A DNA stretch of 64,000 nt from Alcaligenes aquatilis (GTDB lineage: Bacteria; Pseudomonadota; Gammaproteobacteria; Burkholderiales; Burkholderiaceae_B): NCBI RefSeq assembly GCF_003076515.1, contig NZ_CP022390.1:1-64000 (forward strand). The letters run 5' to 3'. The notes beneath the pieces were generated by a model, which worked only from the letters and a program-made list of their open reading frames with translations, had not been told where the DNA came from and did not search any database. A program made the position numbers and the translations under genes. This document shows, one piece after another, positions 1-9,377 of the stretch (position 1 is its first letter; each line of letters opens with the position of its first letter).

Positions 1-763
1 TGACCGTGTCTTTGATACCCACGATTTCGATTTCTTCGCCAACCTTGATGATGCCGCGCTCAATACGACCGGTCACAACCGTACCACGGCCAGAGATCGA
101 GAACACGTCTTCAACAGGCATCAAGAAGGTACCGTCAACGGCACGCTCAGGCGTAGGAATGTAGTTGTCCAGCGCCTCGGCCAGAGCCAGAACAGCTTGG
201 CTGCCCAATGGGCCTTCGTCGCCTTCCAGAGCCAGTTTGGCCGAACCCTTGATGATCGGGGTGTCGTCGCCGGGGAAGTCGTACTTGGACAACAGCTCAC
301 GAACTTCCATTTCAACCAGTTCGATCAGCTCTTCGTCATCGACCATGTCGGCCTTGTTCAGGAACACGATGATGTAAGGAACGCCAACCTGACGGCTCAG
401 CAAAATGTGCTCGCGAGTCTGGGGCATTGGACCGTCAGCGGCCGAGCAAACCAAGATAGCGCCGTCCATCTGGGCAGCACCCGTAATCATGTTCTTGACG
501 TAGTCAGCGTGGCCGGGGCAGTCAACGTGTGCGTAGTGACGGTTAGGCGTCTCGTACTCAACGTGCGAGGTGCTGATGGTGATACCACGTGCTTTTTCTT
601 CAGGGGCGTTGTCGATCTGCGAGTAATCGCGTGCTTCGCCGCCGTATGCCTTGGACAGAACCGTGCAGATTGCAGCGGTCAGAGTGGTTTTACCGTGGTC
701 AACGTGACCGATAGTACCGACGTTGACGTGCGGTTTAGTCCGTTCAAACTTGCCTTTAGCCAT
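1..763 (-). CDS. tuf: Elongation factor Tu (5' part; 3' end outside window)
   Basis: EF-Tu, the GTPase that delivers aminoacyl-tRNA to the ribosomal A site. The N-terminus reads [20 protein letters not shown], followed by the G1 loop GHVDHGKT, which is diagnostic. The ATG is the complement of 761-763, and an AGGAG ribosome-binding site lies just upstream on the minus strand. About 254 of the usual ~396 codons are present; the gene runs off the left edge. It follows tRNA-Tyr, tRNA-Gly and tRNA-Thr on the same strand, the classical tRNA-tufB transcription unit, so it is probably co-transcribed from the promoter at 1152-1180. Identification is certain; which tuf copy this is cannot be told from the window alone. 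Confidence 0.97.
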   Translation of the reverse strand, partial: MAKGKFERTKPHVNVGTIGHVDHGKTTLTAAICTVLSKAYGGEARDYSQIDNAPEEKARGITISTSHVEYETPNRHYAHVDCPGHADYVKNMITGAAQMDGAILVCSAADGPMPQTREHILLSRQVGVPYIIVFLNKADMVDDEELIELVEMEVRELLSKYDFPGDDTPIIKGSAKLALEGDEGPLGSQAVLALAEALDNYIPTPERAVDGTFLMPVEDVFSISGRGTVVTGRIERGIIKVGEEIEIVGIKDTV

Positions 764-806
764 GGCAGACTCCTGAAGGGATAGAACGATAGAGAGAAGA
801 GAGATG

Positions 807-881
<75 letters not shown>

Positions 882-919
882 ATTCAACTTCAGCCCAGAA
901 TGGCCAAAGATTTTAAACC

Positions 920-993
920 TGGAGCGGGTGAAGGGGATCGAACCCTCGTCTTAAGCTTGGAAGGCTTCTGCTCTACCATTGAGCTACACCCGC
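920..993 (-). tRNA. tRNA-Gly (TCC)
   Basis: Minus-strand cloverleaf with acceptor stem GCGGGTG/CACCCGC, discriminator U and encoded CCA (920-922). The anticodon loop CTTCCAA gives anticodon TCC, and the T loop is GTTCGATC. The outermost anticodon-stem pair looks mismatched, but the remaining features are canonical. Confidence 0.95.
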
Positions 994-1049
994 AGACTTT
1001 TCTTCACCCTCTCCTAAAGCCGCCTTGCTGGCTGACTTTAGAAAAGTGC

Positions 1050-1136
1050 TGGTGGTGGGAGTTGGATTCGAACCAACGTAGGCGCAGGGCCAACAGATTT
1101 ACAGTCTGCCTCCTTTAACCACTCGGACATCCCACC
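1050..1136 (-). tRNA. tRNA-Tyr (GTA)
   Basis: An 87-nt class II tRNA with a long variable arm. The acceptor stem is GGTGGGA/TCCCACC with encoded CCA (1050-1052), and the anticodon loop CTGTAAA gives GTA. It is the first gene of the tRNA-tuf unit, directly behind the promoter at 1152-1180. Confidence 0.96.
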
Positions 1137-1151
1137 CGAAGCGAAAATCGA

Positions 1152-1180
1152 ATTATGGGCATGTTTTGCGAAGTCGTCAA
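1152..1180 (-). promoter_or_regulatory. Sigma70-type promoter of the tRNA-tuf operon
   Basis: On the minus strand, TTGACG (complement of 1175-1180) and CATAAT (complement of 1152-1157) are separated by exactly 17 bases. The expected start is 6-8 bases downstream, about 10 bases in front of tRNA-Tyr. The hexamers and spacing are seen directly; the function is inferred from fit and position. Confidence 0.8.
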
Positions 1181-1669
1181 GTCTTTTACGAATAAAACCG
1201 AATAATTCGATGAAAATCTAAAAAAAAACTGATTTTGACCGGTTTCCTTACTGGTTTTGCCACTGTCTTGGGGCGCCGGGGATACCATTTTTGAGCGCAT
1301 TCAAAACCAGACAAACAGGACGGAATGCGGGTAAACACATAGATTTTTTCTTGTTTTCAGGGCTTATTTTTGTAAGCAAAAGATACGACATCAGGTTTTC
1401 TGCTTTTAATCCGGCTTTCAGGCATCTTCCCTACTCTTTCCTTCTCCTCCTTAAGGTCCTTATCTTGCTGTTTTCTACTGGCTGGAGCACAAGCAAGCAA
1501 TCTGAATAATCATGCAACCATGAGCAGTCCCGCAAACAAGGTTGGATTGTCCAACAGCTTTAGGAAGGGGAAATCCATCATTTCAGAAGTTTTTCTAATC
1601 CATCTCCTTCTTGCCGCTTCTTTTTTACAGGAAGCTGCGGACCATTAACAAAACGCGGCTCATAACAAC
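1181..1669. other. Intergenic region between the tRNA-tuf promoter and parB
   Basis: About 490 bases without a convincing gene. Short open frames exist but none has a recognisable protein or a good ribosome-binding site. I see nothing else specific here. Confidence 0.6.
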
Positions 1670-1693
1670 GAAAAAGCCGACCTGTGGTCGGCT
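1670..1693 (-). terminator. Rho-independent terminator of the mnmG-parB operon
   Basis: The 8-bp stem AGCCGACC/GGTCGGCT with a 3-base loop is followed on the minus strand by TTTTT. It lies about 45 bases past the parB stop codon. Confidence 0.85.
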
Positions 1694-1738
1694 CTTTCAA
1701 TGGCAATCACATTGTTTGCAGCTTAATGCGGGCCTGGC

Positions 1739-2677
1739 TTAATCGTTCGTTTGCTCCAATAGGGATGACAAGCCCTGCTTTTCCAACAAGGCGTTCAGAT
1801 GCTCCCAGCCATGAAACGCGATCTGCAGCTGACCTTTATCCTTGGCCCCCACCTTCAAGGTCACTTTAGTCCCCAAGTGGTCAGACAACACTTTTTCAAA
1901 GCGCTGTACGTCCCCATTGCGACTGGCCTTGTTCTGAGCCTGTTTGTTGGCAGGTTCGTCATCCTCATGCAGGGCACGGGCAACCAGTTTCTCGGTTTCT
2001 CGTACCGACAGACGGCGGGCAATCACTTCGTTGGCCAGCATGATCTGACGAGCAGCGTCCATAGCCAGCAAGGCACGGGCGTGCCCCATATCGATGTCCC
2101 CGGCCAGCAGCATAATCTGCACAGGCTCTGCCAGGTTAATCAGACGCAGCAGGTTGCTGGTGGTCGAGCGCGAGCGGCCAATAGCCTGAGCAGCCTGCTC
2201 GTGGGTCAGCCCGAACTCGTCCAGCAGACGTTTGACGCCTTGTGCCTCTTCCAGCGGATTCAGATCTTCACGCTGAATGTTCTCAATCAAAGCCATGATG
2301 GCGGCGTTTTCGTCGCCAACTTCGCGCACCAGGACGGGGACTTCTTCCAGACCTGCAATTTGCGACGCGCGGAAACGACGCTCACCAGCGATGATCTCGT
2401 ACTTGCCTTTATCCTTACCCGACAAGGGACGCACCAAAATTGGCTGCATCACACCTTGGGCGCGAATGGACTCGGCCAGCTCATTCAAGGCTCCCTCGTC
2501 CATTCGAGTTCGCGGCTGATATACCCCTGCCTTCAGCAGCTTAACGGGCAGGTTGGAAGGCGGGCCATCGCTTACCGCCGCTTCGCCCTTTTTCCCTATA
2601 GTTGCGATAGCGCCTGTGTCTGCGCCGAGCAAGGCATCCAAGCCTCGACCTAGACCTTTTGGTTTTCGTGTAGCCAT
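1739..2677 (-). CDS. parB: Chromosome partitioning protein ParB
   Basis: CTP-dependent clamp that loads at parS sites, spreads on DNA and organises origin segregation with ParA. The protein is 312 aa, usual for chromosomal ParB. It starts with the typical lysine/glycine-rich MATRKPKGLGRGLDALLG, followed by YQPRTRMDEGALNELAESI, then the CTP-binding arginine motif GERRFRAS (about residues 95-105), a helix-turn-helix (LTHEQAAQAIGRSRSTTSN) and a C-terminal dimer domain. An AGGAA site precedes the ATG. It is the last gene of mnmG-rsmG-parA-parB; four matching parS sequences occur in the window. Confidence 0.97.
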   Translation of the reverse strand: MATRKPKGLGRGLDALLGADTGAIATIGKKGEAAVSDGPPSNLPVKLLKAGVYQPRTRMDEGALNELAESIRAQGVMQPILVRPLSGKDKGKYEIIAGERRFRASQIAGLEEVPVLVREVGDENAAIMALIENIQREDLNPLEEAQGVKRLLDEFGLTHEQAAQAIGRSRSTTSNLLRLINLAEPVQIMLLAGDIDMGHARALLAMDAARQIMLANEVIARRLSVRETEKLVARALHEDDEPANKQAQNKASRNGDVQRFEKVLSDHLGTKVTLKVGAKDKGQLQIAFHGWEHLNALLEKQGLSSLLEQTND

Positions 2678-2706
2678 GCTTACATTCCTATTGATTCTTG
2701 TGTGCC

Positions 2707-3522
2707 TTATGCCTTATCGCTGCGGGAGTCTTTCTTCAAGCGCTTGATCAGCTCTTTGCCAAAGTCCATATAGGCCTTGGCACCCCGGGAGTTCTTGTCA
2801 TAGACAATACCTGGCATACCGTGACTTGGCGCTTCAGCCAAACGCACATTACGTGGCACCACCGTCTTGAATACCTTATCGCCAAAATGGGTCTCGATCT
2901 GATTGGAGACTTGCTGCTGCAAGGTGACACGACCATCAAACATCACCCGCAGCAAACCAATCAACTGCAGATCCGGATTGATATTGCGATAGACCCGTTT
3001 AACCGTATTGACCAGATCCGAGAGCCCTTCCAGAGCAAAGTACTCGCACTGCATGGGGATGATGACCCCATGCGCGCTAGCCAGGCCATTGAGCGTTAAC
3101 AGCGACAAGGTAGGTGGGCAGTCGATCAGCACAAAATCGTAATCGTCCAGCACCTGTGCCAGAGCCTGTTTAAGTTGTTGCTCGCGCTCTTGCATCTGGA
3201 TCAGGTCGATTTCCGCGCCCGACAACTCCCTATTGGAAGGCAAGACGTCATAACCACCTGTTTCTGAATGTATCTTTACATTAGCAATGCTTTCATCACC
3301 AATCAGTACTTGGTACAAATTGCCAGACAGGTTGTTCTTATCAATACCGCTACCCATAGTGGCATTGCCCTGGGGATCCAGATCAATCAACAAAACTTTT
3401 TTCTTCAGTACCGCAAGTGCAGCGGCCAAATTGATCGCGGTGGTTGTCTTGCCTACCCCACCCTTTTGGTTCGCAATACAGAACACATAGGCACGGGGAG
3501 ATTTTTCGTCGTTTTTACTCAT
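2707..3522 (-). CDS. parA: Chromosome partitioning ATPase ParA
   Basis: Walker-type ATPase that forms nucleoid-bound gradients moved by ParB-parS. The deviant Walker A box ANQKGGVGKTT, Walker A' (VLLIDLDPQGNAT) and Walker B (FVLIDCPPTLSLLT) are visible. I use the ATG at 3522 (MSKNDEKSPRAYVFCIANQ...), which has AAGGAT at good spacing. The frame stays open 11 codons further upstream, but that would overlap rsmG. The start lies 2 bases after the rsmG stop codon, so translation is probably coupled. The protein is 271 aa, typical of chromosomal ParA. Confidence 0.97.
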   Translation of the reverse strand: MSKNDEKSPRAYVFCIANQKGGVGKTTTAINLAAALAVLKKKVLLIDLDPQGNATMGSGIDKNNLSGNLYQVLIGDESIANVKIHSETGGYDVLPSNRELSGAEIDLIQMQEREQQLKQALAQVLDDYDFVLIDCPPTLSLLTLNGLASAHGVIIPMQCEYFALEGLSDLVNTVKRVYRNINPDLQLIGLLRVMFDGRVTLQQQVSNQIETHFGDKVFKTVVPRNVRLAEAPSHGMPGIVYDKNSRGAKAYMDFGKELIKRLKKDSRSDKA

Positions 3523-3524
3523 GA

Positions 3525-4196
3525 TTATCCTTGCTGCACCAACCACACTAGACAACGCTGTGCCTCTAGCTCCGGTACGGTTAATGATTCTATTCGTTCG
3601 ACTTGCCAGTTACTTTCCGATTGCAATGCGGCTATTTCCAAGTCAGGCTCTTTACCCTTCATAGCTGCAATGCGCCCACCTGGTAGAACATGCCTGCCTG
3701 CCAAATTCACGAAATCAAGCAGCGAAGAAAAAGCTCGGGAAACCACAATATCTGCCTGCATGGGTTCCTGCTGCTCTACACGCACATGCATTGCCGACAA
3801 ATTAGGCAAGGACAAAGCCCCCACCATTTGTTGAACAAATGCCATTTTTTTCTCAACAGCATCAATGCAAGTAATGTTCCACGTGGAACATGATGCTGCC
3901 AAAACAACCCCCGGCAAACCAGCCCCTGACCCTACATCCACAATCCGAACCGATTCTTGAGCCGATTGATTGCGGCCGGCCAGGTAATTCTGAAACGGGC
4001 GCACAATAGACAGGCTATCAAAAATATGTTGCACCAGCATTTGATCTGGGTCACGCAGGGCAGTCAGATTATAGGTACGGTTCCAGCGCTGCAACTGATT
4101 AATATAATCCAGTAGCTTGCGCACCAAGGCAGGATCCTGATCCAGACCCAAATCCAGCAGGGCCTGATTCAGGCGTTTTGAAAAAATGTCGCTCAT
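3525..4196 (-). CDS. rsmG: 16S rRNA (guanine-N7)-methyltransferase RsmG (GidB)
   Basis: S-adenosylmethionine-dependent methyltransferase that makes m7G527 in 16S rRNA. The 223-aa protein has the SAM-binding stretch [18 protein letters not shown] (about residues 83-100) and the family motifs NLTAL and DSLS. It overlaps mnmG by 4 bases and is followed at 2 bases by parA. A perfect parS palindrome lies inside this coding sequence at 3875-3890. Confidence 0.97.
   Translation of the reverse strand: MSDIFSKRLNQALLDLGLDQDPALVRKLLDYINQLQRWNRTYNLTALRDPDQMLVQHIFDSLSIVRPFQNYLAGRNQSAQESVRIVDVGSGAGLPGVVLAASCSTWNITCIDAVEKKMAFVQQMVGALSLPNLSAMHVRVEQQEPMQADIVVSRAFSSLLDFVNLAGRHVLPGGRIAAMKGKEPDLEIAALQSESNWQVERIESLTVPELEAQRCLVWLVQQG
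3875..3890. promoter_or_regulatory. parS site inside rsmG
   Basis: Perfect 16-bp palindrome TGTTCCACGTGGAACA, one symmetric substitution from the universal parS consensus TGTTTCACGTGAAACA. It is the expected loading site for the ParB encoded about 1.2 kb away. Confidence 0.9.
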
Positions 4197-6109
4197 ACCG
4201 TTTGTTTGTTTTTTTGCTTGCGCTTCAGGTGAACCAGCAATAAAGACACCGCCGCAGGTGTCACACCCTGAACACGTCCGGCCTGGCCAATGGTCAAAGG
4301 CTTTGCAGCCTTCAAGCGCTGCCGCACTTCAATCGACAATCCTTTGATATCGTCGTAATCCAAATCTTCCGGAATGCCCTGCTCTTCCAGCGCTGCCTGA
4401 CGAGTCACCTCGTCCTGTTGACGCGCCACATAGCCTGCATACTTCACTTGGATTTCAACCTGTTCAACATACACCGGATCGTCCAGACCGGGGCCTGCTA
4501 CGGGGACACCTTGATCATTGAGTACAGCCATTAGCTTTGCATAGTCCACTTCGGGACGCTTGAGCAAATCGAAGAAAGAGTATTCCCGTTCGATATTTTT
4601 GCCTAACAGTGCATTGGCCTGGTCAGCGGGCAAGCTACGAGGGTTCACCCAGGTGCCCTTCAAGCGCTCAATTTCACGTGCGACAGCATCGCGCTTACGG
4701 TTGAATTGATCCCAGCGGACATCATCCACCAGCCCCAATTCGCGACCCATTTCCGTCAGTCGCTGGTCGGCATTATCTTCCCGCAGGCTTAAACGATACT
4801 CCGCGCGAGAGGTAAACATGCGGTACGGCTCGGTCACCCCACGGGTAATCAAATCGTCTACCAACACACCCAGGTAAGCCTCGTTACGGCGTGGGTACCA
4901 CTGTTCTTTACCTTGCGCCAAACGGGCGGCATTCACCCCAGCCAACAAGCCCTGTGCGGCTGCTTCTTCGTAACCCGTCGTGCCATTAATCTGGCCGGCA
5001 AAGAACAAGCCACGAATTTGTTTGGTTTCCAAAGTCGGATACAGAGATCGGGGATCGAAATAATCGTACTCAATCGCGTAGCCGGGACGCATGATACGGG
5101 CATTTTCCAAGCCAGGCAGACTGCGCACCATTGCTAATTGGATATCGAAAGGCAGACTGGTGGAGACACCATTAGGGTAAATCTCAGTCGTGCTCAAGCC
5201 TTCAGGCTCCAGAAACACTTGGTGGCTGCTCTTGTCTGCAAAGCGATGAATCTTGTCTTCAATCGATGGGCAGTAACGTGGGCCAATACCCTCGATGGTG
5301 CCCTGGTCGCTATACATGGGCGAGCGATCCAGGCCCGAGCGAATAATATCGTGGGTACGCTCATTGGTGTGCGTAATCCAGCAAGGCATCTGCTGGGGAT
5401 GCATGGAAACATCACCCATATAGGAAAACACCGGAATCGGATCACTATCGCCTGGCTGAACTTCCAGACGAGAAAAATCGATTGTGTTGGCATCAATGCG
5501 TGGAGGGGTCCCTGTCTTCAATCGCCCTTGTGGCAATTGCAGTTCCCGCAGGCGGTGGGCCAAACTGATGGAGGGGGGATCCCCTGCCCGGCCTGCCGAG
5601 TAATTATTCAGACCTACGTGGACCAAGCCATTCAAAAAGGTACCTGCCGTCAGAACCACGGATTTGGCTTTGAACTCCAAACCAATCTTGGTGACAGCCC
5701 CTACCACCCGATCACCTTCCACAATCAGGTCTTCGACCGACTGCTGGAACACCATCAAGTTGGGCTGATTCTGCAGAACCTCGCGGATAGCTTTGCGATA
5801 CAAAGAGCGGTCTGCCTGTGCACGCGTTGCACGCACGGCTGGCCCTTTGGAGCTATTCAGGGTGCGGAATTGAATACCAGCATGGTCGGTGGCCAAAGCC
5901 ATCGCCCCGCCCAGCGCATCCACTTCTTTAACCAAATGCCCCTTGCCAATCCCCCCAATAGAAGGGTTGCAGGACATCTGCCCCAAGGTATCCATATTAT
6001 GGGTTAACAATAAGGTAGACACACCGGTTCGAGCTGCCGCTAAAGCCGCTTCGGTACCAGCATGTCCGCCGCCTATGACAATAACGTCAAACTCTTCGGG
6101 ATAAATCAT
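4193..6109 (-). CDS. mnmG: tRNA uridine 5-carboxymethylaminomethyl modification enzyme MnmG (GidA)
   Basis: FAD-binding subunit of the MnmE-MnmG complex, which modifies the wobble uridine U34 of several tRNAs. The N-terminal dinucleotide-binding motif [19 protein letters not shown], the GidA signature [20 protein letters not shown] and [17 protein letters not shown] are all present. At 638 aa it is full length. It is the first gene of mnmG-rsmG-parA-parB; its partner mnmE lies at 26630-28003. The upstream region carries two parS sites and two DnaA boxes. Confidence 0.98.
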   Translation of the reverse strand: MIYPEEFDVIVIGGGHAGTEAALAAARTGVSTLLLTHNMDTLGQMSCNPSIGGIGKGHLVKEVDALGGAMALATDHAGIQFRTLNSSKGPAVRATRAQADRSLYRKAIREVLQNQPNLMVFQQSVEDLIVEGDRVVGAVTKIGLEFKAKSVVLTAGTFLNGLVHVGLNNYSAGRAGDPPSISLAHRLRELQLPQGRLKTGTPPRIDANTIDFSRLEVQPGDSDPIPVFSYMGDVSMHPQQMPCWITHTNERTHDIIRSGLDRSPMYSDQGTIEGIGPRYCPSIEDKIHRFADKSSHQVFLEPEGLSTTEIYPNGVSTSLPFDIQLAMVRSLPGLENARIMRPGYAIEYDYFDPRSLYPTLETKQIRGLFFAGQINGTTGYEEAAAQGLLAGVNAARLAQGKEQWYPRRNEAYLGVLVDDLITRGVTEPYRMFTSRAEYRLSLREDNADQRLTEMGRELGLVDDVRWDQFNRKRDAVAREIERLKGTWVNPRSLPADQANALLGKNIEREYSFFDLLKRPEVDYAKLMAVLNDQGVPVAGPGLDDPVYVEQVEIQVKYAGYVARQQDEVTRQAALEEQGIPEDLDYDDIKGLSIEVRQRLKAAKPLTIGQAGRVQGVTPAAVSLLLVHLKRKQKNKQTV

Positions 6110-6159
6110 GTCAGAACAGCTAAAAAATAAAAATCAATTATACGATTACCTGCACTGGA

Positions 6160-6175
6160 TGTTCCACGTGAAACA
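6160..6175. promoter_or_regulatory. parS site upstream of mnmG (1)
   Basis: TGTTCCACGTGAAACA, one mismatch from consensus TGTTTCACGTGAAACA. It is paired with a second site 15 bases further on. Confidence 0.92.
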
Positions 6176-6190
6176 CATGAAACCAATATC

Positions 6191-6206
6191 TGTTCCACGT
6201 GGAACA
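6191..6206. promoter_or_regulatory. parS site upstream of mnmG (2)
   Basis: Perfect palindrome TGTTCCACGTGGAACA, identical to the copy inside rsmG. Its centre is 31 bases from the first site, about three helical turns, so the two would lie on the same face of the DNA. Confidence 0.92.
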
Positions 6207-6228
6207 CAGTTTTTTGCGTAAATACCAC

Positions 6229-6237
6229 TGTGGATAA
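6229..6237 (-). promoter_or_regulatory. DnaA box
   Basis: Perfect TTATCCACA on the minus strand, 23 bases from the second parS site. Confidence 0.75.
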
Positions 6238-6441
6238 CTTTGTGGAGAAACAGACCGTTTTTTATCCCCAGGCCCGACTACGGCGCGTGGGTTATGCTTT
6301 CAAAGGTTTTTTTTGACCATAACACGCCCAGGAGCGAAGCTATAAAAGGCGCGCTTATCACCCTTAAACCCCATAAAAGTAGCTATCTAAGCGGCTACCC
6401 TCCAGCAAGTGGGTAAAGGCAATCCAAGTAGAGAGCAAAAT

Positions 6442-6450
6442 TGTGGATAA
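6442..6450 (-). promoter_or_regulatory. DnaA box
   Basis: Perfect TTATCCACA on the minus strand in the mnmG upstream region. Confidence 0.7.
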
Positions 6451-6964
6451 CAGAACAATCAAAAAAACACTGCCAGATAAATAGGAGCACAGCGCAACAG
6501 TCAGGTGACAAGGGAATTTGCGCTGAGAAGGAGAAGGGATAGCTCCCAATTTGCCAATCTGACTACTTTGTCTGCAGACAAAATCAATTAACAAAAAGAG
6601 ATCCTTCAGACAAGACCAGGCTTGTGGGCGAGACCAGGCAGTGCTTTAAAAATGCCGTTTTATCTCCGGTCTGTCTGAGAATATGAAGCTTGATTAGACG
6701 CTCAGGTTTAAGACACAGGTCTATCAGAAAAATTCCTGCAGTCACAACGGGGCTGCCAGACACACCAGAAAAACAAAGTTCGGACTGTATATAGGGAACA
6801 GCTATATCGATGTAAGAAACTGTCCTGAACCCAGGGTTCCACGATCAACGGAAAAGCGTGGAATCTATGGTATTTTCGTCAAGAATTTATCTGATACTAC
6901 GCCGCCCAACTTTTGCTCAAATCTGAAGCACGGGTGCATTTTTATTATTCCTATCCGTTGACCC

Positions 6965-8134
6965 ATGCAGATCACATCCAAGCTCCCTTCTGTGGGCACC
7001 ACCATCTTTACTACCATGAGCCAATTGGCCCTGGATTACAAAGCGATCAACCTCGGACAAGGCTTTCCAGACTTCAATCCAGATCCGGCTCTGATTGAGG
7101 CCGTACACCAAGCCATGCTCGATGGTATTAACCAATATCCCGCCATGGCTGGCTACCCTGCCCTGCGGGCAGCTATTGCCAACAAGACACTCGCTCGGTA
7201 TGGCCACTGTTATAACGTGGATACGGAGATTACCGTTACCAGTGGCGCGACCGAGGCCTTGATGGCCAGTTTTCAAGCCTTTGTGCATGCAGGCGATGAA
7301 GTCATTGTCATCGAGCCCTTCTATGACTTGTATATCCCCGCCATCGAGCTAGCAGGAGGTATTCCTGTTACCGTGCCCATGACAGCGCCTAGCGAGTCTG
7401 TACCTTACTACCGCGTGGATTGGGAGCGTGTGGAAAAAGCCATCACCAACAAGACTCGCATGCTGGTGATTAACTTTCCGCACAATCCGACCTGTACCCT
7501 ATTGCAGCCCCAGGACCTGGATGCGTTGGAACAGATTGTAGAAAAGCATCCTTTGATCATCTTGTCCGATGAAGTCTATGAACATCTGACCTTCGATCAG
7601 AAAGAACATTTAAGTCTGGCTACCCGTCCCCGTCTGGCAGAACGAGCAGTGATTGTTTCTTCCTTTGGCAAGACCTTCCACGCTACAGGTTGGAAAGTAG
7701 GCTATTGCTGTGCTCCAGCCATTCTCAGCACGGAAATCCGTAAGGTCCATCAATACACTGTCTTTACCGTTCCCAGCCCTTTACAGGCCGGTTTGGCCGC
7801 TTATATGCAGGATCCTGCTACCTGGGAGCGCCTACCTGCTTTCTACCAGGAAAAGCGCGATCATTTGCACCAAGGTCTGCAAAACACCCGCTTCACACCT
7901 ATGCCCAGTGAAGGGACTTTTTTCCTATTGGCCAGCTATGAAAATATTTCGGAGCTGTCCGAGTTGGATTTTGCCAAGTACCTGAACCAGAACTACGGAG
8001 TAGGCGCGATTCCTGTCTCAGCCTTTTATCTGGAACCCAATTCTGCACAGGCTAACCATCGTTTACTGCGTTTTTGCTTTGCCAAGCAGCACAACACCTT
8101 AGATCAGGCTATTGAACGCTTAAAAAAGGTCTAG
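6965..8134 (+). CDS. PLP-dependent methionine aminotransferase (YbdL-like)
   Basis: Fold-type I aminotransferase of the kynurenine/methionine aminotransferase group, transferring the amino group of methionine or aromatic amino acids to a 2-oxo acid. The N-terminus SKLPSVGTTIFTTMSQLA and INLGQGFPDF are typical of the YbdL/MtnE-like subgroup. The PLP lysine sits in SFGKTFHATGWKVGY (about residue 236), and the substrate-carboxylate arginine region LLRFCFAK is near the C-terminus. The 389-aa length is usual. No strong ribosome-binding site precedes the ATG, but the conserved N-terminus supports it. A strong terminator follows at 8158. Confidence 0.9.
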   Translation: MQITSKLPSVGTTIFTTMSQLALDYKAINLGQGFPDFNPDPALIEAVHQAMLDGINQYPAMAGYPALRAAIANKTLARYGHCYNVDTEITVTSGATEALMASFQAFVHAGDEVIVIEPFYDLYIPAIELAGGIPVTVPMTAPSESVPYYRVDWERVEKAITNKTRMLVINFPHNPTCTLLQPQDLDALEQIVEKHPLIILSDEVYEHLTFDQKEHLSLATRPRLAERAVIVSSFGKTFHATGWKVGYCCAPAILSTEIRKVHQYTVFTVPSPLQAGLAAYMQDPATWERLPAFYQEKRDHLHQGLQNTRFTPMPSEGTFFLLASYENISELSELDFAKYLNQNYGVGAIPVSAFYLEPNSAQANHRLLRFCFAKQHNTLDQAIERLKKV

Positions 8135-8157
8135 AGCCTCTCTTCATCTTGTTTTTC

Positions 8158-8182
8158 AAACCGCCGATAGGCGGTTTTTTTT
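8158..8182 (+). terminator. Rho-independent terminator of the aminotransferase gene
   Basis: The 7-bp stem AACCGCC/GGCGGTT with loop GATA is followed by a run of T, 24 bases past the stop codon. Confidence 0.9.
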
Positions 8183-8250
8183 GCCGCCGGGCCACCCCAA
8201 GGCAAAAAGCTCCCCTTGGGGGGCAGCAAGCGCGAAGGCGCAGCGTGGGG
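8183..8250 (+). repeat. Dispersed intergenic palindromic repeat, copy 1
   Basis: A GC-rich block running from GCCGCCGGGCCACCCCAAGG to CGAAGGCGCAGCGTGGGG, with an internal CCCCAAGG/CCTTGGGG hairpin. A second copy with the same order of blocks is at 14393-14475, and each sits immediately behind a rho-independent terminator. It resembles the REP-like intergenic repeats common in Burkholderiales genomes. Confidence 0.75.
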
Positions 8251-8739
8251 TTTTTTTGTTCCCGATTTTTGTGGACAAGTACGACAGCGCTAATCTGTCC
8301 TTTCGCAGCCAGAAAAGACGGATCGCTGCACTGCAAAACATCGCAAGCGTTTTGAGACCCAAAACATGGAACACGGACCACAAAACCCGTGTTTTGCACC
8401 CCGCAAAGCGTCAAAGGTGAAACAAGCAATTCAGTCTTCAAGAGTCATCCTGTTGATAACTTTGGGGGTAAACCTGATTTTTTGCCCAGTTATCACTTCT
8501 TTTCTTTTGATAAAAACAAGCACAAGCCAACGCTACAGCTTCTGCGCTTCAGTCCCCACCATCAGCAAAGAAAACGACTTCAACATTAAAATAAAGAAAA
8601 ATATAGATATAAAACAAGGACTTATTACAAAACTACGTACTTTTCACTTACTGTCTATCTGTGAAAATACACAGTTCATCAAACCCTTTCCAACAACGTA
8701 AGACGAGTGTGAGCATCAACACACGCCTTACCCACAAAA

Positions 8740-8748
8740 TGTGGATAA
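8740..8748 (-). promoter_or_regulatory. DnaA box
   Basis: Perfect TTATCCACA on the minus strand; a one-mismatch box TTACCCACA faces it at 8728-8736. Confidence 0.7.
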
Positions 8749-9332
8749 GTCAAAAATTCAAACAAGATTGGCCTAGTACAAGCTCCAGGCGCAACAATCC
8801 CTGAAACCATAGTTAATACTTGGCCAAACAAATCTTCCAGATAGAACTCCCCTCTTTTGCTATCAGACCCTTTATTTGAGTTTTTCTCATACTGACGAAA
8901 ACCCCAAGTGACTTGATAGCAAAGTCGACCTTGCTTGATGCTGAAAATGAATTTTCAACTTCTGCGGTTCAAATTCCTGCATGCAAAAGTCGCATAAGCC
9001 AGCTTCGAGCAAGATCGTGATTTTTGTTCATGGACTGCATCTTAGTCGAGAACTTTTGGCTTGCAAAGGGTTGGGGCCTGGCCTGCAAGGAGTTGAACTT
9101 ATCTTATATAACAAGCACTTAAATCTTTTATTAGAATTAATGGATGGAGGCCTGTTGATAAGTCGAACAAGTGTCTTTAACAACGATAAAACAAGAACTT
9201 AGACCTTTTTTTTCCGGGGATAGATCTAACGCTTACCGGTGGATGGTTTAGGTACAACTTTTATACTTCACAAAGAAGCACCTACTTATGCCTTATGTAT
9301 CCACACCCTGTTCACAATGCCCTTCCTAGAGC

Positions 9333-9341
9333 TTATCCACA
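9333..9341 (+). promoter_or_regulatory. DnaA box
   Basis: Perfect TTATCCACA on the plus strand, within a 22-base segment (9321-9342) repeated with two mismatches at 10668-10689. Confidence 0.75.
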
Positions 9342-9377
9342 GAAAAGAAAATTGTAACAGCGAGCAGAAAAGTGAAT

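Larger units (their letters stand above)
6110..6964. other. Intergenic region with two parS sites and DnaA boxes
   Basis: 855 bases between divergent mnmG and the aminotransferase. Visible are two parS sites (6160-6175, 6191-6206), two perfect DnaA boxes TGTGGATAA (6229-6237, 6442-6450) and a near-box TTATCCCCA (6262-6270). No convincing gene was found. The mnmG promoter must lie here. It may be part of an extended origin region. Confidence 0.75.
8251..9377. other. Gene-free AT-rich region with DnaA boxes (left arm of origin candidate)
   Basis: About 1.1 kb with no convincing coding sequence. It holds perfect DnaA boxes at 8740-8748 and 9333-9341, near-matches TTGTCCACA (complement of 8270-8278) and TTACCCACA (8728-8736), and many A/T runs. 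The base composition is clearly lower in GC than the neighbouring genes. See the finding on the replication origin. Confidence 0.6.

Noticed and set aside
6364..6594. 76-codon frame with a hydrophobic stretch in the mnmG upstream region
   Set aside because: No ribosome-binding site or recognisable family, and it overlaps a perfect DnaA box; more likely chance in AT-rich DNA.
8366..8701. Overlapping short frames in the region after the aminotransferase
   Set aside because: Several frames overlap, none with protein-like composition or a start signal; they include DnaA-box-rich DNA.
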